This document shows, piece by piece, positions 1 to 10,504 of a stretch of DNA of 64,000 nt. Every line of letters starts with the position of its first letter. The first letter of the stretch is position 1. The position numbers and the translations under genes are program-made. The notes beneath the pieces are model-generated. The model ran no database searches, was not told where the DNA came from, and saw only the letters and a program-made list of their open reading frames with translations. The stretch is from Triglochin maritima (taxonomy: Eukaryota > Streptophyta > Magnoliopsida > Alismatales > Juncaginaceae): NCBI GenBank assembly GCA_963682175.1, contig OY821787.1, positions 21,988,501-22,052,500 on the forward strand, given 5' to 3'.

Positions 1-72
1 AAGTTTTACTCAAATCAACAATAATGAAAATGAGTGAACAAATTAAAATTAATTATACTAAAAGTAACTTAC

Positions 73-423
73 AACTAAACAATATTCTTCAATGATTTCC
101 TCGGTTTATATGATGCTAGAAGGTCAAACTAATATGCAGTATTCATATCGGGAACTAAAACGGCCAACATCCCATGATCACTGTAAATCAATCATGTTAA
201 ATAACTTTATTAATCATTTAATACTAATATAACAAGTAATATAAAATATAATGAAATACTTACGCCTTCCAACATGGTGCTAGATAAATCTTCTTCTCGC
301 AATCACACATAACCTGAGCAATCTTTTGTCGTCTAGTGTCATCACTTGAATTGCCTGGATTGAAGAATATTGTGGGACACAAATAACCAAATTTTTTTCC
401 GAGAAGGCAATTCTTGGAGAAGC
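73..423 (-). pseudogene. Ulp1/C48-like peptidase exons of CACTA gene
   Basis: Two minus-strand exons are visible, 423-264 and 180-73. Each is preceded by a pyrimidine-rich stretch ending in AG and followed by GTAAGT. The first encodes NPGNSSDDTRRQKIAQ and ends LAPCWKA. The second starts DHGMLAVLVPD and continues to FDLLASYKPRKS, matching the pattern H-(W)-x-L-x-V-x-P ... W-x-D-S-L seen around the catalytic His and Asp of plant Ulp1-like peptidases carried by CACTA elements. The usual Trp after His is Gly, and an in-frame TAG follows NTAY, so the copy is dead. The catalytic Cys part would lie left of the window. Confidence 0.55.
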
Positions 424-500
424 CTATTCAAAAATCAATATACCATAATTAATATGAAAATCATTCGTAATCAAATATATATAAAGACAAAATGGCTTAC

Positions 501-730
501 TTTAATTGAACTTGGATGGTTGTTATACACAATTTTCCCATCCTTAAAAATTGCATGACATCCTTTATTACAACACAAAACTTACGTTCCATGTCATTGT
601 CGGTCATCTCTCCTACAATTGCTTTATTCATAACACTTTCAACCATAGAATCTTCATCCTTATGTCGTATGAAATTGTCTCTCATCAAATACAATTTAAT
701 TTTAGTTTGCTTGGATGTTGGACCGTCGAC
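501..730 (-). pseudogene. CACTA gene internal exon, function unknown
   Basis: Minus-strand open block bounded by an AG acceptor near 731 and a GTAAGCC donor near 500. It starts VDGPTSKQTKIKLY and continues through MRDNFIRHKDEDSMVE to an end at TTIQVQLK. It lies between the DUF8039 exon and the Ulp1-like exons, where such genes carry a low-complexity linker. No catalytic motif is visible. The exon assignment rests on splice-site spacing and on frame continuity with its neighbours. Confidence 0.45.
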
Positions 731-822
731 CTTATGAAATTTAAAAACTATACTACTAGAACATATTTACATGATTACTATATATCAGCCATTTATAAAA
801 TTATTAAAATTAAAGTTGATAC

Positions 823-1199
823 CTTTGCATTCACATTTATTTTAATCAGTGAACGAGGTCATTGCAACACCCATCCTTTAGCATCGCCCACCATCTCAAC
901 TTTAGATTCAGGAATTGGCAAGACAGCATCACCACAGACAGATGTATCCAAAGTCACCTTCGAATTCTTGGCTTCAATTTGTTTACCGTGATGCGACTTC
1001 AGTGTGTAGACCTTCCCATATGCTACAACTCGCATATCTGAATCATTCACAAAGAGTTCACATTCAGCTCCATCCTGTAAATATCGAAACAAAATTATCA
1101 CACTTACTACAATGCAAAATGAAAATTAAATACTTATAAATTGAAAATTTACCTCAAAAATGTCAAGCGTGTCCTGCTCAAATCGTTCATTGGGAACAA
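823..1199 (-). pseudogene. DUF8039-type exons of CACTA gene
   Basis: Two minus-strand exons. The first (1199-1153) encodes VPNERFEQDTLDIFE. It is followed by a GTAAAT...TTACAG intron and a second exon (1074-823) encoding ECELFVNDSDMRVVAYGKVY, then ...LPIPESKVEMVGDAKGWVLQ. This matches the plant DUF8039 pattern (CELFV...VAxGxVY...PVP...E...VGDA...WP). The Trp codon expected after VLQ is TGA, followed by PRSLI, so the frame is broken by one stop. The domain is of unknown function and is found beside Transposase_24 and Ulp1-like parts in CACTA elements. Confidence 0.65.
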
Positions 1200-1395
1200 C
1201 TGAAAGTAATGTGTTCTAAAAGTTTTACTTTTATATGTCAATTGTTATGAATTGGATGTGCAAACATTTTGTTCCTTGATTATGGTATTCTTCTTTTGGA
1301 AGTGTTAAGGAAGAGGTGCTTGGTCCTTGACCGTAGAGTTCTAAAAGATAATGGTTTACATAAATAAAAATTTATTCACAGTCATGGTAATTAAC
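1200..1395. other. Left intron remnant of CACTA gene next to insertion junction
   Basis: AT-rich, no ORF. It runs from the AG acceptor at 1200-1202 to the point where copia-related sequence begins. It should be the 3' side of the intron whose 5' side is at 33,201-33,378. The exact junction could not be fixed because the copia I element is 5'-truncated here. Confidence 0.45.
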
Positions 1396-1412
1396 ATGAA
1401 ACATTAATCACT

Positions 1413-1494
1413 GAGATAAGATTGTCGTGTTGGTCATCAATTATTGTAGCTCTACAAATAATGGACGATAAGATTGTCGTGTTGGTCATCGATT
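1413..1494 (+). repeat. Spaced direct repeat at truncated copia end
   Basis: The segment ATAAGATTGTCGTGTTGG occurs near 1415 and again near 1468, each followed by TCATC, about 53 bp apart. It sits just before the first copia I codons and may be filler DNA at the truncation junction. Confidence 0.6.
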
Positions 1495-1499
1495 TTAAA

Positions 1500-2005
1500 G
1501 GCGCGAAGGATGCAAATAAAAACAAAACAGAAAACAAAGCTGGAAAGAAACGACCTCGAGGATCCAGAGGTGGGAAAGATAAGTCTAATGTGACTTGTTT
1601 TAACTGCCGAAAGACTGGACATTTTGCTCGTGAGTGGACTGAGCAAAAGGTAATTACTGTGTGTAATCCCTCGAATTGTAACGTGACTAGTTCTGTGATG
1701 CTCACTGATCATTCTTCTATGTGGATTGTGGATTCAGGTGCCACGGACCACGTGACAAAGTTTCGTTCTCCCTTCGTGGAATATCGTCGTGTTCCAAGTG
1801 GGAGGCGAATAAACACGGCGAACAACACTAGCATTGAAATTCTTGGAGTGGCATTGAAGTTCTTGGAGTGGCACATGCAAAGTGGCTTTGCGAAGTGGCC
1901 GGATCCTATTACTTCACGACGTGTTGTATGCACCAGCTATACGGCGAAATATTATTTCTGTTGTTGTTTTGATGAGACATGGTTTTAAAGTTGTTTTTTA
2001 GAACA
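1500..2005 (+). pseudogene. gag: copia I gag tail, zinc knuckle and protease
   Basis: The frame 1422-1988 reads from a Lys/Arg-rich gag tail into a zinc knuckle CFNCRKTGHFAREW. The last Cys of CCHC is Trp here; copia H has Cys but lacks the His. The aspartic protease follows, with [12 protein letters not shown] (catalytic D-S-G) and [13 protein letters not shown] 20-bp unit (CATTGAARTTCTTGGAGTGG) is tandemly duplicated at about 1835-1875, and the frame is lost soon after. Relative to copia H the segment [21 protein letters not shown] is scrambled. In an intact element this enzyme would cut the polyprotein; this copy cannot. Confidence 0.85.
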
Positions 2006-2866
2006 ATAATATGGGTTTATACCTTGCTAACATTTATTATGGACGTGCCTTTCTTTCAGACGGTTTTATTGTGTTGGACGCAATTTATGATTTCAATCAT
2101 AACACTAGTGCCTTTATGAGTCAAAGTTCCATGAGTAATGATTCAGTTATGTGGCATGCTAGACTAGGTCACATTGGTGTTGACCGGATGAACATGTTGG
2201 CAAAGGAGGGGGTATTAGGAGAATGCTCCAAATTTGAATTGCCGACCTGTGAATCTTGTCTAGCTGGAAAGGCAACTACAAAACCATTCGGAAAAGCCAT
2301 TAGGGCTACTTCTTCTTTAGAACTAATTCACTCGGATATTTGTGGACCTTTGAATGTGCGTACTACACATGGACAAAGTTACTTCATCACATTTATTGAT
2401 GACTACACTAGATATGGTCATATTTATCTTATTTCTCACAAGTCAGAAGCTCTAGAATGCTTTAAGAGATTCATGAGCTTGGTAGAGAATCAATTGGATA
2501 ATAAGATAAAAACTCTCAGAACGGACAGAGGTGGGGAGTATCTCTCCATAATGTTCAAGGAGTTATGTGATGAAAAAGGGATATCTAGACAACTCACTAT
2601 GCCTTATACTCCTTAGCAAAATGGTGTTTCCGAGAGAAGGAATAAAACGTTGCCAGACAAGGTTAGATCCATGATGGCGCATGCGAGCTTGCCAATTTCG
2701 TTTTGGGGAGATGCTCTAATGACTGCTTCCTATATCCTCAATAGAGTTCCAACAAAATCGGTTCCCTCAACTCCATATGAGTTATGGACAGGACGGAAGC
2801 CTGATTTTAGTCTGCTGCGTCCTTGGGGATGCGCGGTATACATTCATTCTACTAGTCACCGATATT
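2006..2866 (+). pseudogene. pol: copia I pre-integrase and integrase core
   Basis: The frame 2011-2616 carries the HHCC zinc site (WHARLGHIG ... CESCLAGKAT) and the catalytic core with [10 protein letters not shown] and LRTDRGGEY. It stops at a TAG (2614-2616) where copia H has CAG, just before the QNGV motif. The frame resumes at 2650-2866 with [12 protein letters not shown] and [18 protein letters not shown] sequence containing the conserved YELW block, then stops again at a TGA where H has AGA. Both breaks are single-base changes. Confidence 0.85.
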
Positions 2867-3963
2867 GAAAACTAGGACCTAGAGGGAAAAAGTGTATCTT
2901 TGTAAAATACAATGATCTCTCCAAAGGTTATGTTTTATCAGGTTAAACGAGAATGAAAGAAGGACGAAACTGGAGTCTAGGGATGCCACATTCTTGGAAA
3001 ATGATTTTCCAACTCTTGCTGGAGCTATCAAAGAGTCAGTGGACTTCTTTGAACAACAAAATGAGGACATTGCCACTCCACGGGATCTGGAAGTTGAACA
3101 TGAGGTTCCACCAGTCAATCCTAGTGGGAGCAGCAATGCTGAGGATCCGATAGCTGTCACGGAGGATGCGCCATCAGATACCCATCTTCGTCGAAGTAAA
3201 CGCGGGCTCATTCCTCGTAGGCGGTTTCGCTTAGAGGAAGAGGCCCTCATGATAGCTCAAGAAAAAATTGATTATGAATCATCTGGGATGACAGTAATCG
3301 ATGAGCAAGAACCGGAGACCTTGAAAGTGGCTTTGGAAGGTCCAAATGCGAAAGAGTGGTTAGAAGCTATAAAGGAAGAGTTGGAGTCGATGAAAGTTAA
3401 TCGAGTCTGTGACTTGGTCGACTTACCGCCGAACCAAAAGGCCATTGGGGCCAAGTGGATCCTCAAGATTAAGAGGAAGGTGGATTGATCTATTGATAGA
3501 TTCAAGGCTAGACTGGTAGCTAAAGGCTACACCCAAAGAGAGGGCGTGGATTTTGAGGAAACTTTTTCACCCGTGGTTAGGTTTGCCTCCCTCTGCCTTC
3601 TACTAGCTATTGTAGCTCAGATGGACTTAGAGTTTAAGCCAAATGGATGTAAAGACTGCTTTTCTCAATGGAGAACTTGAGGAGGAGATCTATATGGATC
3701 AACCTAAAGGTTTTCAAGTCAAAGGACAAGAGTGCAAAGTGTGCAAGCTCAATAAGTCCTTATATGGCTTAAAAGAAGCGGCTAGACAGTGGAACATTCG
3801 CTTCCATCAAGCTATATCAGAGAATGCGTTCTCTATGCTTGAGGAAAATCACTATGTGTACGTTAAGAGATCCAATGGTAAATTTGTCATTCTGACCTTC
3901 TATGTTGATGACATACTCATGGCTGGCAATAGCAAAGAGTTGCTGAAATCCACTAAATGTGGT
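2867..3963 (+). pseudogene. pol: copia I reverse transcriptase, N-terminal part
   Basis: The frame 2994-3488 covers the integrase-RT linker and the start of RT_2 ([26 protein letters not shown]). It ends at TGA 3486-3488, where copia H has GGA. It resumes as [17 protein letters not shown] in the same region and as 3643-3966 with [20 protein letters not shown] and the catalytic YVDDILMAG near 3,901. The RT is then cut by element B at 3,964; the last codons before the cut are a chance extension into the LTR. The remainder resumes at 10,505. Confidence 0.88.
3959..3963. other. Target-site duplication gtggt (left) of element B
   Basis: GTGGT at 3959-3963 and again at 10505-10509 flanks element B exactly. 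Copia H, at the same place, has one copy (AAAGAGTGGTTGTCC in sense). Confidence 0.95.
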
Positions 3964-4436
3964 TGATGCATTGCATACATTGCATCATATGTCTTTCATT
4001 CAGATTAATTTTATATCAATAAATGCTACTAAGGTATGTGTTTAGTCTTATTTACAGAATACAGGGACCTGAATGTAAATTACCCATATCACTAGCATAA
4101 ACGCGTGCAAGACACTCATTTCTATCATAAAGACCAAGTTCAAGATTATCAGGATTCAAATTGAAATCCATCCAAGCATAAAAGCATTCAAAGACCTAAT
4201 TACAAAAAGGCCAAGGACTTAAGCACAAAAGTAACCAGGGACTTAATTGCAAAAAGCCAAGGACCCGACTGTAAATTACGAGTACCAAAATATTATTTTG
4301 GAGAAGTTCTAAAGAAAAATCAATTTAGATCTCCAAATATATGAAGAAATAAATTCGGAGCTCAAAAGAAAGGAAAGAAATCAATCCAGACGCGCAAAGG
4401 ACATTTAAATCATACCATAAACACACAGGAAAAATC

Positions 4437-4522
4437 CGGATCGATTCTGAGCCAGAAAGGTGGCGATTCCGCCGCACCTCATGTACAAATTGCGGCGATT
4501 CCGCCACACAAAAGTCGATCCG
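4437..4522. promoter_or_regulatory. Inverted-repeat block with two inner palindromes, U3 of B
   Basis: The outer arms CGGATCGA (4437-4444) and TCGATCCG (4515-4522) are perfect inverted repeats. Inside are two units: GGCGATTCCGCC near 4462 and GCGGCGATTCCGCC near 4492. In the 3' LTR the second unit is the full GCGGCGATTCCGCCGC, a 6-bp stem with loop ATTC. The block lies about 75 bp before the TATA box. A matching block is at 9785-9870. Confidence 0.75.
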
Positions 4523-4596
4523 TGCGCTCAAATTTTTACCAGTTGTGTGTTGACGCGTGTACTTTCCTATTTCATACTTGGGTCCCTTGTATCGGC

Positions 4597-4604
4597 TATA
4601 AATA
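4597..4604 (+). promoter_or_regulatory. TATA box of element B 5' LTR
   Basis: TATAAATA within CGGCTATAAATAGG; the 3' LTR copy is at 9945-9952. Transcription would start roughly 30 bp downstream. Confidence 0.75.
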
Positions 4605-5161
4605 GGCCCAAAATTATGTTGTAATGACGTTCTTCTCTTTAGCTATAAAATTTTGTTCTTTTATTTTGTGTTTTTTTAGTTTTCTTTTGTAGTTTCTCTA
4701 GGACCCCTTCTCCTTCCCTCCATCCATGAGTTTCTAACTCTCTCCAAAGGTGGGGGTGACGGATTTAGGGTGATGAGAAGAAGAATGATGTTATTATTTT
4801 AATTTCGTGTTAGTATATTTTGATTACTTGAGTTTATGTTGAATCATTTATCATGTAATACTTTATAACTAATGTGATTTATTATAAGTTTCAGAATTCT
4901 CTAAACAAAACCCAATATCTAATCCCCCACCCGCTGGACTCTCATCCATCTTTGCTTTATTCTTAGTTTGTTTTTGTTGTTCTTGTTTTAGAAATAAAAA
5001 AATCCAAAAATCTAAAACCAACCTTACTTCTCTCTCTTTCTTTCCTTAATCGAAAATCACAAAAATAACAATATCTCTCCCTCCTTGTGTTCGACCCGTA
5101 CTTGCCACATCTTCATTGACGCCGTGTACTTACGGTATAAATAAAATTACCATCAAGTTTT

Positions 5162-5179
5162 TGGCACCGTTGTTGGGGA
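5162..5179 (+). other. Primer-binding site, tRNA-Asp type
   Basis: TGGCACCGTTGTTGGGGA matches 15 of 18 positions of the complement of plant tRNA-Asp 3' end (TGGCGCCGTTGCCGGGGA). It lies 6 bp after the LTR end. Confidence 0.8.
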
Positions 5180-6448
5180 GGCGACGAAGATTTTGTTTAT
5201 TTTTTGTGATTTCGATTCTATTCTGTTTATCGTGTGCGCGATCTAACTATTTGGGTTTGCGTTTCAGGAGACAACAGAGTGCGCGGCGAAATCCGGGCAC
5301 ATTCGGAGCAAGAAGGGTTGCGAAATCGCCACATCTAAAGCACAACCTGCGGCGGATCTGCCGCACGTCTGAAGCATCTGGGCTTCAATTTTTTCTGGGG
5401 TTGTCTCCATCTCTGGGTGGACGTGTAGAGCATCTGGAAATTTTCGAGAACGGGCGGCGAACCCGACTGAGCGTGCATAGGTAACCTTTGTTGCCTTTTT
5501 CCTCGTAATTTCTAGTTTCGGAAAATTTCCTTTTTGTAGAATTGCACGTGTTAGGCTCAAATTCCATAATTGGCAATAATTCAACTCTGACCTAAAAATG
5601 GGCAAAATTAGAAGGACTTATTGCATGCATCATATAGTGTTTTGTTTGTATTATTCTTGCTAAATTCTTGCAAATTAATTCTTGTTGAAGAGTGCTGGAG
5701 GCAAGGTACGTGCGCGGTTTTTTATTGATTGCATTTAAGCATATAATCCAGTTTGCATACAACCTTGCAATTGCGCCCCACTAAAGACCAATGTTTGACT
5801 ATCTTTGCTAGATTTAAGTTAAACTATCTTAAGGGCAACTCCGTAGGAAAAGATACGGTGGGGATTTCATCACCCTTCCGTGGCCCACAAATCACAATCC
5901 TAAGGTGTCACCCAAGCCTTAAATTAAAATCAATTAGACATTGGCCCCTAAGGACTCGGACTCAATTAAGGAGAAGATTGGTTTGACTTGCGATGACTTG
6001 AAGTTGATCGAATTTAATTTGGTGTCTAGAAAGTGTTTTTGTGTTGACGTAAGTCTTCCAAGCGAAGTGGTTGTCTAATTGGCACCGACTCTGTCGGAAG
6101 CGCCCCCACTAGCTATACACTGCTTGGCCAATTTGGTTTGATTAGTGAGGGAGGTGAATCAAGCGAACCAATTCGACTCATCCAGTTAGGAGTCGTCTAG
6201 ATTTAATCGACATTAGGTCTAGGATTGTTTGAACCGTGCTTGTTTAGGAAACTTCTGACCAACCCTCTCATCTATCTTTTGGAGTTAAGTTTCTCTTCTC
6301 CTCTGAGTCATCTTCTTCTCACCTACTTCTACGTTCTAGTCTCCTCCCCTTTACACTCTCTGTTAGCGTTTTAGGGTCGAGTCGAGCACTTTTTACGAGC
6401 TTAGCCTCGTGGTGGTGAGAGTGGTGGACTCGAGAGTTTTTTGTTGAG
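5180..6448 (+). other. Untranslated leader of element B
   Basis: No supported gene; short ORFs here have no recognisable motif. It holds a palindrome TGCGGCGGATCTGCCGCA near 5351. From about 6290 to the ATG at 6449 it is closely similar to the F leader (29,110-29,275), while upstream it is different from F. Confidence 0.7.
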
Positions 6449-7947
6449 ATGGATAGTTACATGGGCGACCATCCATATCACTGTTGGGACCAGGACAATT
6501 CTTCCTGGTATTCTGGAACCATGCAACCTGGGGTGGCTCAGACTACCACCCCATATGGTTGGGACAATCTTAATTGTGTGACTCAGCAATCTTCATATTG
6601 GGGTAACATGAGAGAGGCACCGACTGCTAGACCACAATTTAGTTATGTCGGATCATATGCTGGTCAACAAGCTGAGGCATTACAACAAACTCTGGCCTCC
6701 TTCATGCGTATGGCAGACAACATTAGTGCACCGGTGCCCCCAGTAGCCGTACCGTGCGACTGTTGTGGGTTGAGTGGTCATGTTATCAGGGAATGCCCTT
6801 ATGTTCCCCAGAGCCTGAGTATGAGCATACATTTTCCCAAAATGCTCAATATGACCATTACGCATCCGCGTACAACCCGAGAGTGATGGATTCGTGGGGA
6901 GACAATTCATATCCAAATTCTTATACTTCATTTTCACCCCAGTATCCTCCTCGCAAATACCCAGAATTCTACCAACACCCCACTGCAAATCATTGGACCC
7001 ATTCTTAGCCCATCAACACCCAACCTCAAAAATTCCCAAGCTCTGACTTGGACCTCATAGTTGACCGCATACCTGATTCCTTGAAACAAACTTTCCTTAC
7101 GTTCATGGAAACCACTCAACAGTCCGTAAAAAATATAACACTGCATGTGAGTCAAATGTCGCAGCAATTAAGTAAACGTGAGGAGAGTAACTTTTCTTGT
7201 CAACATGAGGATGCATCTTTTGATATCGAACCACAACCACATTCACAAATTGAAAGCACAATCTTTCAAAGTCAAACTCCTAGTCAGTCTGAGGGACTTG
7301 GGGTTTCAATTCACGATCACTTGGAGGAGGATTCGATTCAAGTTGAGAAAAACATGGACCAATTTCATCATGAGTCGGCACAGGATTGTGGCTTATCTTT
7401 TTGTCTCGTGACCCTTGAGCCACATGATCTTCATGTTGTGCCTCTTAAGTACTCACCTCTGGTGGAGCAAGAGCTCCCTAGCACCCTCAATTTCAAACAA
7501 CCTGATGAGAGTTTGCCTCTCACTATTGTTCCTGGTCATCTTGGAAATGATGGAACATCAAACAACTACATTGCTCATGAGGGTATTAGGAGTTCCTTGG
7601 AGGATACTTTGGGTATGAGACCCACTTTTTGTTCGCCTGGTGAGTCGGACTTGCCTAACGAGGTTCTTGACCTCGCTCCGACGCACCAGGCAGTTTGTTG
7701 GAGAGTTTGGATTAACGATCATAACTTCAACACCGCAACGGGAGAAACTCTTCTTCCGTTGCCCCTTATTTCCCAAACTCTCGAGAGGTTCAGCTCTTTC
7801 AGTTTGATCCTTTCAATGAGACGCCTTTGCGTCCAATTCATGAACCTCTCATTTCATCAGGTGCTCTTTGTGACCGGGGGGGGGGGGGGGGGCACACATA
7901 CGTATTCTGGCCCCGCGTGGTGTCATGTTCCCTTCCAAGTGCATTGA
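6449..7947 (+). pseudogene. Remodelled mini gag-pol relic (zinc knuckle to RT start)
   Basis: The start MDSYMGDHPYHCWDQDN follows GTTGAGATGG as in F and at the gag ATG of Athila A. Parts in order: a Tyr/Trp/Gly-rich N-terminus without the capsid domain; a zinc knuckle CDCCGLSGHVIREC; a coil region (ETTQQSVKNITLHVSQMSQQ) that parallels the Athila post-knuckle coil; the pre-RT linker (SPLVEQELPSTLNFKQPDES, LPLTIVPGHLGNDG) parallel to [12 protein letters not shown] in Athila A; and CWRVWINDHNFNTATGE, parallel to [17 protein letters not shown] at the RT start. Protease and the RT catalytic block are absent. One base is missing near 6,812 compared with F, and a CAG to TAG stop is at 7006-7008. The role is unknown; at best a Gag-like RNA-binding protein. 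Confidence 0.75.
7876..7892. repeat. G17 homopolymer
   Basis: Seventeen consecutive G at the end of the coding relic, between GTGACC and CACACATACG. F has ordinary sequence at the same place (GAGGGGAGCCCAAACATGAG). Confidence 0.9.
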
Positions 7948-9307
7948 CCCACTTTTGAGGTTCGCATTTGATGTCTTTTGACAAGTGAAGATGGGAACTT
8001 ATGTTTGTACATAATTATATTTAAAAAAAATAAAAAATAAAAAATAATAATATAATAAAATACTCATTCGGTGAGCATCGTTTGTGTGGCTCCAAGAGTA
8101 TTTTGGCCCCATTTATTTCCTGTATTTGAATCCCTTCTTTAGCATCTCACAGGTTTTGAGGGAATTCGGGTTTTTGTCCATAAACATAGCCATGAACTTT
8201 CCTTTGTACTTCACGTTGGTGAGATCTTTCCTTTTTCATGCATAAATCTATGTAGTATCTTGCTCACATTTATTGAGGACAATGCATGATTTAGGTGTGG
8301 GAGGGTGTTTATCTATCTATATATTATGTTTGTTTAAAAAAATTAAAAAAAACAAAAAAAAATTATTCAATGTTCCATGAAGTAGCTTAAGATTGAACTG
8401 CCAAAACCCGTGTACAAAATGCATTGAGTTTTTGTTCCTTATTATATAGTTCTGCTTGTAGAAATTATGACATAAATCGAAGTTCCAAATAAATAACCCA
8501 TTACCCTTTAAGACATGTTTGCACTTAAATTGGATGAATCAAATCTTTGAAGTGGTTGATAAAAAGTAGAGGTTGAGGAAAATATACTGGGAAGTGTGGA
8601 CTTCTAATAGCAATTAAGCCTTGGGGAAAATAAAAGTAAAAAAAATAAAGGAATAAAGTGAGGAAAGCACATTTTGCAAAATGATTGCAAAACCCAAGCC
8701 TTCGAGTCACTGGTCCGTAGGGGTATCTTGAAACCCGGTAACTTGAGTCTGCCAGCTCGGGATTATCGACCAAACTCGCTACACGAATGCAAAAATGGTA
8801 AAAGTGTCAAAAAAAAGCAAATGTGTTGAATCACGGAAAAAAATATACTTTAAGATACTACAGGCCCAAAGTTTAAAGAATGATCCATGTCGTGGTTGAT
8901 CCGAATTATACTTCACCACCAGAGGAGGCGTGCAAAATAATTGAAGTGATAACATGTGTAGAAGGGTTAGTGGTGTGAATATTGGAGGAATGAAGACCAA
9001 GTCGGAATTTTTTTATGAGTTAGATTTATATAATGAGCATGCAAGAATTCTAAGTGAGATGTATAAGGTTGAGGTGGAGATATTGAGAGTGACTAATGAA
9101 ATGTTGAATTAAGACTTGGTGGGTGTGTCAACTGAAAACCCTCACGAGACAAAACTCGTCCTCTAAGGAAACTTAGGGGTTTAAATGCTTGTTGCACATG
9201 CTAAGTGCAACCGTGATTCCTACGAAAGTGAGTTAGGATTTCCCTGTTTTCATTTCTCTTATATTTTGTTTAGCTAGGGACTAGCAAAATCTAGGTGTGG
9301 GGGTATT
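7948..9307 (+). other. 3' untranslated region of element B with polypurine tract
   Basis: No gene. Contains A/T-rich runs near 8025-8060 and 8335-8365, and a block at 8310-8950 that is the reverse complement of 60,365-61,030 in element J. The purine tract AGGTGTGGGGGTA lies at about 9294-9306, directly before the 3' LTR, as in the other gypsy elements here. Confidence 0.75.
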
Positions 9308-10504
9308 TGATGCATTGCATACATTGCATCATATGTCTTTCATTTAGATTAATTTTATATCAATAAATGCTACTAAGGTATGTGTTTAGTCTTATTTACA
9401 GAATACAGGGACTTGAATGCAAATTACCCATATCCCGTGCATAAACACGTGCAAGACACTCATTTCTATCATAAAGACCAAGTTCAAGATTATCGGGATT
9501 CAAATTGAAGTCCATCCAAGCATAAAAGCATTCAAAGACCTAATTACAAAAATGCCAAGGACATAAGCACAAAAGTAGTCAGGGACTTAATTGCAAAATG
9601 CCGACGACCCGACTGCAAATTACGAGTACCAAAATAAATATTATTTTGGAGAAGTTCTAAAGAAAAATCAATTTGGATCTCCAAATATATGAAGAAATAA
9701 ATTCGGAGCTCAAAAGAAAGGAAAGAAATCAATCCAGACGCGCAAAGGACATTTAAATCATACCATAAACACACAGGAAAAATCCGGATCGATTCTGAGC
9801 CAGAAAGGTGGCGATTCCGCCGCACCTCATGTACAAATTGCGGCGATTCCGCCGCACAAAAGTCGATCCGTACGCTCAAATTTTTACCAGTTGCGTGTTG
9901 ACGCGTGTACTTTCCTATTTCATAATTGGGTCCCTTGTATCAGCTATAAATAGCCCCGAAATTATGTTGTAAAGACGTTCTTCTCATTAGCAATAAAATT
10001 ATGTTCTTTTATTTAGTGTTTTTTTAGTTATCTTTTGTAGTTTCTCTTGGACCCCTTCTCCTTCCCTCCATCCATGAGTTTCTAACTCTCTCCAAAGGGT
10101 GGGGGTGACGGATTTACGGTGATGAGAAGAAGAATGATGTTATTATTTTAATTTCGTGTTAGTATATTTTGATTACTTGAGTTTATGTTGAATCATTTAT
10201 CATGTAATGCTTTATAACTAATGTGATTTATTATAAGTTTCAGAATTCTCTAAACAAAACCCAATATCTAATCCCCCACCCGCTGGACTCTCATCCATCT
10301 TTGCTTTATTCTTAGTTTGTTTTTGTTGTTCTGGCTTTAGAAATAAAAAAATCCAAAAATCTAAAACCAACCTCATTTCTCTCTCTTTCTTTCCTTAATC
10401 GATAATCACAAAACTAACAATATCTCTCCCTCCTTGTGTTCGACCCGTACTTGCCACGTCTTCATTGACGTCGTGCACTTGCGGTATAAATAAAATTACC
10501 ATCA
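9308..10504 (+). repeat. 3' LTR of element B
   Basis: 1197 bp, TGATGC...ACCATCA, followed by the second TSD copy. TATAAATA is at 9945-9952 and the hairpin block at 9785-9870 (outer arms CGGATCGA/TCGATCCG perfect). Confidence 0.95.

Larger units (their letters stand above)
1..1395 (-). mobile_element. CACTA DNA transposon, 3' part (cut by nested insertions)
   Basis: AT-rich DNA carrying five exon-like blocks on the minus strand, with GT/AG borders, that read as Ulp1-like peptidase and DUF8039 segments. In plants these domains occur together in CACTA (En/Spm) accessory genes. The upstream exons of the same kind of gene (Transposase_24 type) lie at 33,379-34,590 in the same orientation, and the CACTG terminus is at 35,220. 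I therefore read the two pieces as one element split by about 31.8 kb of retrotransposons. The other end of the element lies outside the window. The domain match is from memory of the family, not a search. Confidence 0.7.
3964..5155 (+). repeat. 5' LTR of element B
   Basis: 1192 bp, TGATGC...CATCA. Contains the two-palindrome hairpin block (4437-4522), TATAAATA at 4597-4604 and a Pol II-type 3' segment ending GGTATAAATAAAATTACCATCA in two 11-base halves. Pairs with 9308-10504. Confidence 0.95.
3964..10504 (+). mobile_element. Non-autonomous LTR retrotransposon B (6.5 kb)
   Basis: Complete element with LTRs of 1192 and 1197 bp starting TGATGCATTGC and ending ACCATCA, a primer site resembling tRNA-Asp, a leader, one degenerate ORF region, a long 3' region, a purine tract and a perfect 5-bp TSD. 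It has no protease, RNase H or integrase, and only the first RT block remains as relic. By eye the LTRs differ at a few percent of positions. Elements F and J share parts of it: F the coding relic, J the 3' region. Confidence 0.93.

Noticed and set aside
5116..5484. 122-codon ORF across the LTR-leader border of B
   Set aside because: It spans the primer-binding site, has no counterpart in F, and shows no motif.
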